Origin: Clostridiales bacterium
Lineage (GTDB): Bacteria > Bacillota > Clostridia > Oscillospirales > Acutalibacteraceae
Direction of reading: 5' to 3'
Assembly (NCBI GenBank): GCA_019417145.1
Contig: DXVY01000132.1
Span: 1 to 5,510, forward strand
DNA: 5,510 bases
Part shown: positions 5,130 through 5,510 of the stretch, one piece after another
Layout: each line of letters opens with the position of its first letter
How positions within the stretch are numbered: position 1 is the first letter of the stretch
Translations under genes and position numbers: made by a program
The notes under the pieces: generated by a model
What the model was told of the DNA's origin: nothing
Databases searched by the model: none
Seen by the model: the letters and a program-made list of their open reading frames with translations, nothing else

Positions 5130-5345
5130 ATGATCTTGCTACTACTGTCTTTTGTCACCCTGGTTCTGCTGCTGCCTGTGATCTACTTTCACATCGAGCC
5201 TTCCAAAAATGAAGACCTGTGGAGGTCGATCGTGCTGCTTTGTGCGAAAGCGGTCTTCAGCAAAAGAGCCATCCTCGCGTTGCTGTTCGTGTTGGTGGTC
5301 GTGGCCAGGGAGTTTCTGGTCCCCCTGCCAATTTTCACTACTTAA
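5130..5345 (+). CDS. Small predicted two-helix membrane protein (71 aa)
   Basis: The product is 71 aa, starting MILLLLSFVTLVLLLPVIYF. Residues 2-20 form a strongly hydrophobic helix without a cleavage site; a polar stretch HIEPSKNEDLWR (21-32) and a mixed helix IVLLCAKAVFSKR follow; residues 47-59 (AILALLFVLVVVA) form a second hydrophobic helix, ending REFLVPLPIFTT. It is predicted to sit in the cytoplasmic membrane. No family is recognised, so no function is assigned; small regulatory membrane proteins, toxin-like peptides and stress proteins can look like this. The gene is very likely expressed: good promoter, GGGAGG ribosome site 10 nt upstream, stop followed almost at once by a terminator. 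It stands alone and is less GC-rich than the genes to its left, which hints at separate ancestry. Confidence 0.72.
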   Translation: MILLLLSFVTLVLLLPVIYFHIEPSKNEDLWRSIVLLCAKAVFSKRAILALLFVLVVVAREFLVPLPIFTT

Positions 5346-5348
5346 AGT

Positions 5349-5388
5349 AAACCGACCCTTCTAAATGGGAGGAAGAAGGGCCGGTTTT
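5349..5388 (+). terminator. Intrinsic terminator of the 71-aa membrane protein gene
   Basis: AAACCG-A-CCCTTC (5349-5361) pairs with GAAGGG-C-CGGTTT (5375-5387): 12 pairs with one A-C mismatch and a 13-nt loop, followed by TTTT (5385-5388). It begins 3 nt after the stop codon. Confidence 0.75.
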
Positions 5389-5445
5389 GAAACCTTATTT
5401 TCACCCCAGCCGTAGATGACGGGGAGGATTCCAAGGCTTCATCTA

Positions 5446-5474
5446 TTAATACATCTGCTATGAGGATGTATTAA
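5446..5474. repeat. Inverted repeat with perfect 10-bp arms
   Basis: TTAATACATC and GATGTATTAA flank a 9-nt spacer. No U-tract follows, so it is not a terminator. It lies about 30 bp before a -10-like TATAAT at the window edge, so it could be an operator or leader element for the next gene. Confidence 0.55.
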
Positions 5475-5478
5475 CCAA

Positions 5479-5508
5479 ATAACAGAAAGCAGAAATCGAT
5501 TCTATAAT
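5479..5508 (+). promoter_or_regulatory. Candidate promoter at the right edge
   Basis: A perfect TATAAT (5503-5508) lies 18 nt after ATAACA (5479-5484, four of six consensus bases). It would drive a gene outside the window. Confidence 0.4.
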
Positions 5509-5510
5509 AC

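Overview
The window looks like chromosomal DNA of a high-GC Firmicute, most likely a gut clostridium of the Oscillospiraceae type. This is inferred from G/C-ending codons, AGGAGG-like ribosome binding sites, a TTG start, sigma-A-type promoters (TTGACA/TATAAT-like) with intrinsic terminators, and a Gram-positive-style lipoprotein. No rRNA, tRNA, CRISPR array or transposase gene is visible.

Layout. (1) 1-343, minus: the 5' part of an AraC-family regulator gene whose DNA-binding half lies outside the window. (2) 344-477: a divergent control region with promoter-like elements for both directions and two related C-run/G-run dyads 50 bp apart. (3) 478-2394 plus stop: a 639-aa cytoplasmic protein of the glutaminase A-like (GtaA, DUF4964/DUF5127/six-hairpin) family, read from a TTG start. 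(4) 2398-2606: a convergent intergenic stretch with a UUCG-loop hairpin and a strong hairpin that can terminate from both sides. (5) 2607-4244, minus: a lipoprotein substrate-binding protein of the dipeptide/oligopeptide (SBP family 5) class, with a good promoter at 4350-4378 and no transporter partners in view. (6) About 4419-4820: a very GC-rich array of six 56-58 bp repeats in an AAB-AAB order, bounded by two copies of a 23-bp direct repeat. (7) 4839-4877: a hairpin with a U-tract only on the minus strand. (8) 4880-5510: DNA that becomes abruptly more AT-rich. It carries a 71-aa predicted membrane protein with its own promoter, an operator-like dyad, a leader that could mask its ribosome binding site, and a terminator. 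A 10-bp-arm inverted repeat and a possible promoter for the next gene follow at the right edge.

How the parts fit. The regulator and the GtaA-like enzyme form a divergent pair, as is common where an AraC-type protein senses a small molecule and controls the enzyme that processes it. The binding protein has its own promoter and is insulated from both neighbours. The small membrane protein is a separate, tightly delimited single-gene unit. The most unusual elements are the higher-order repeat array and the small membrane-protein unit. Nothing in the window proves a new system, and both need comparative data.
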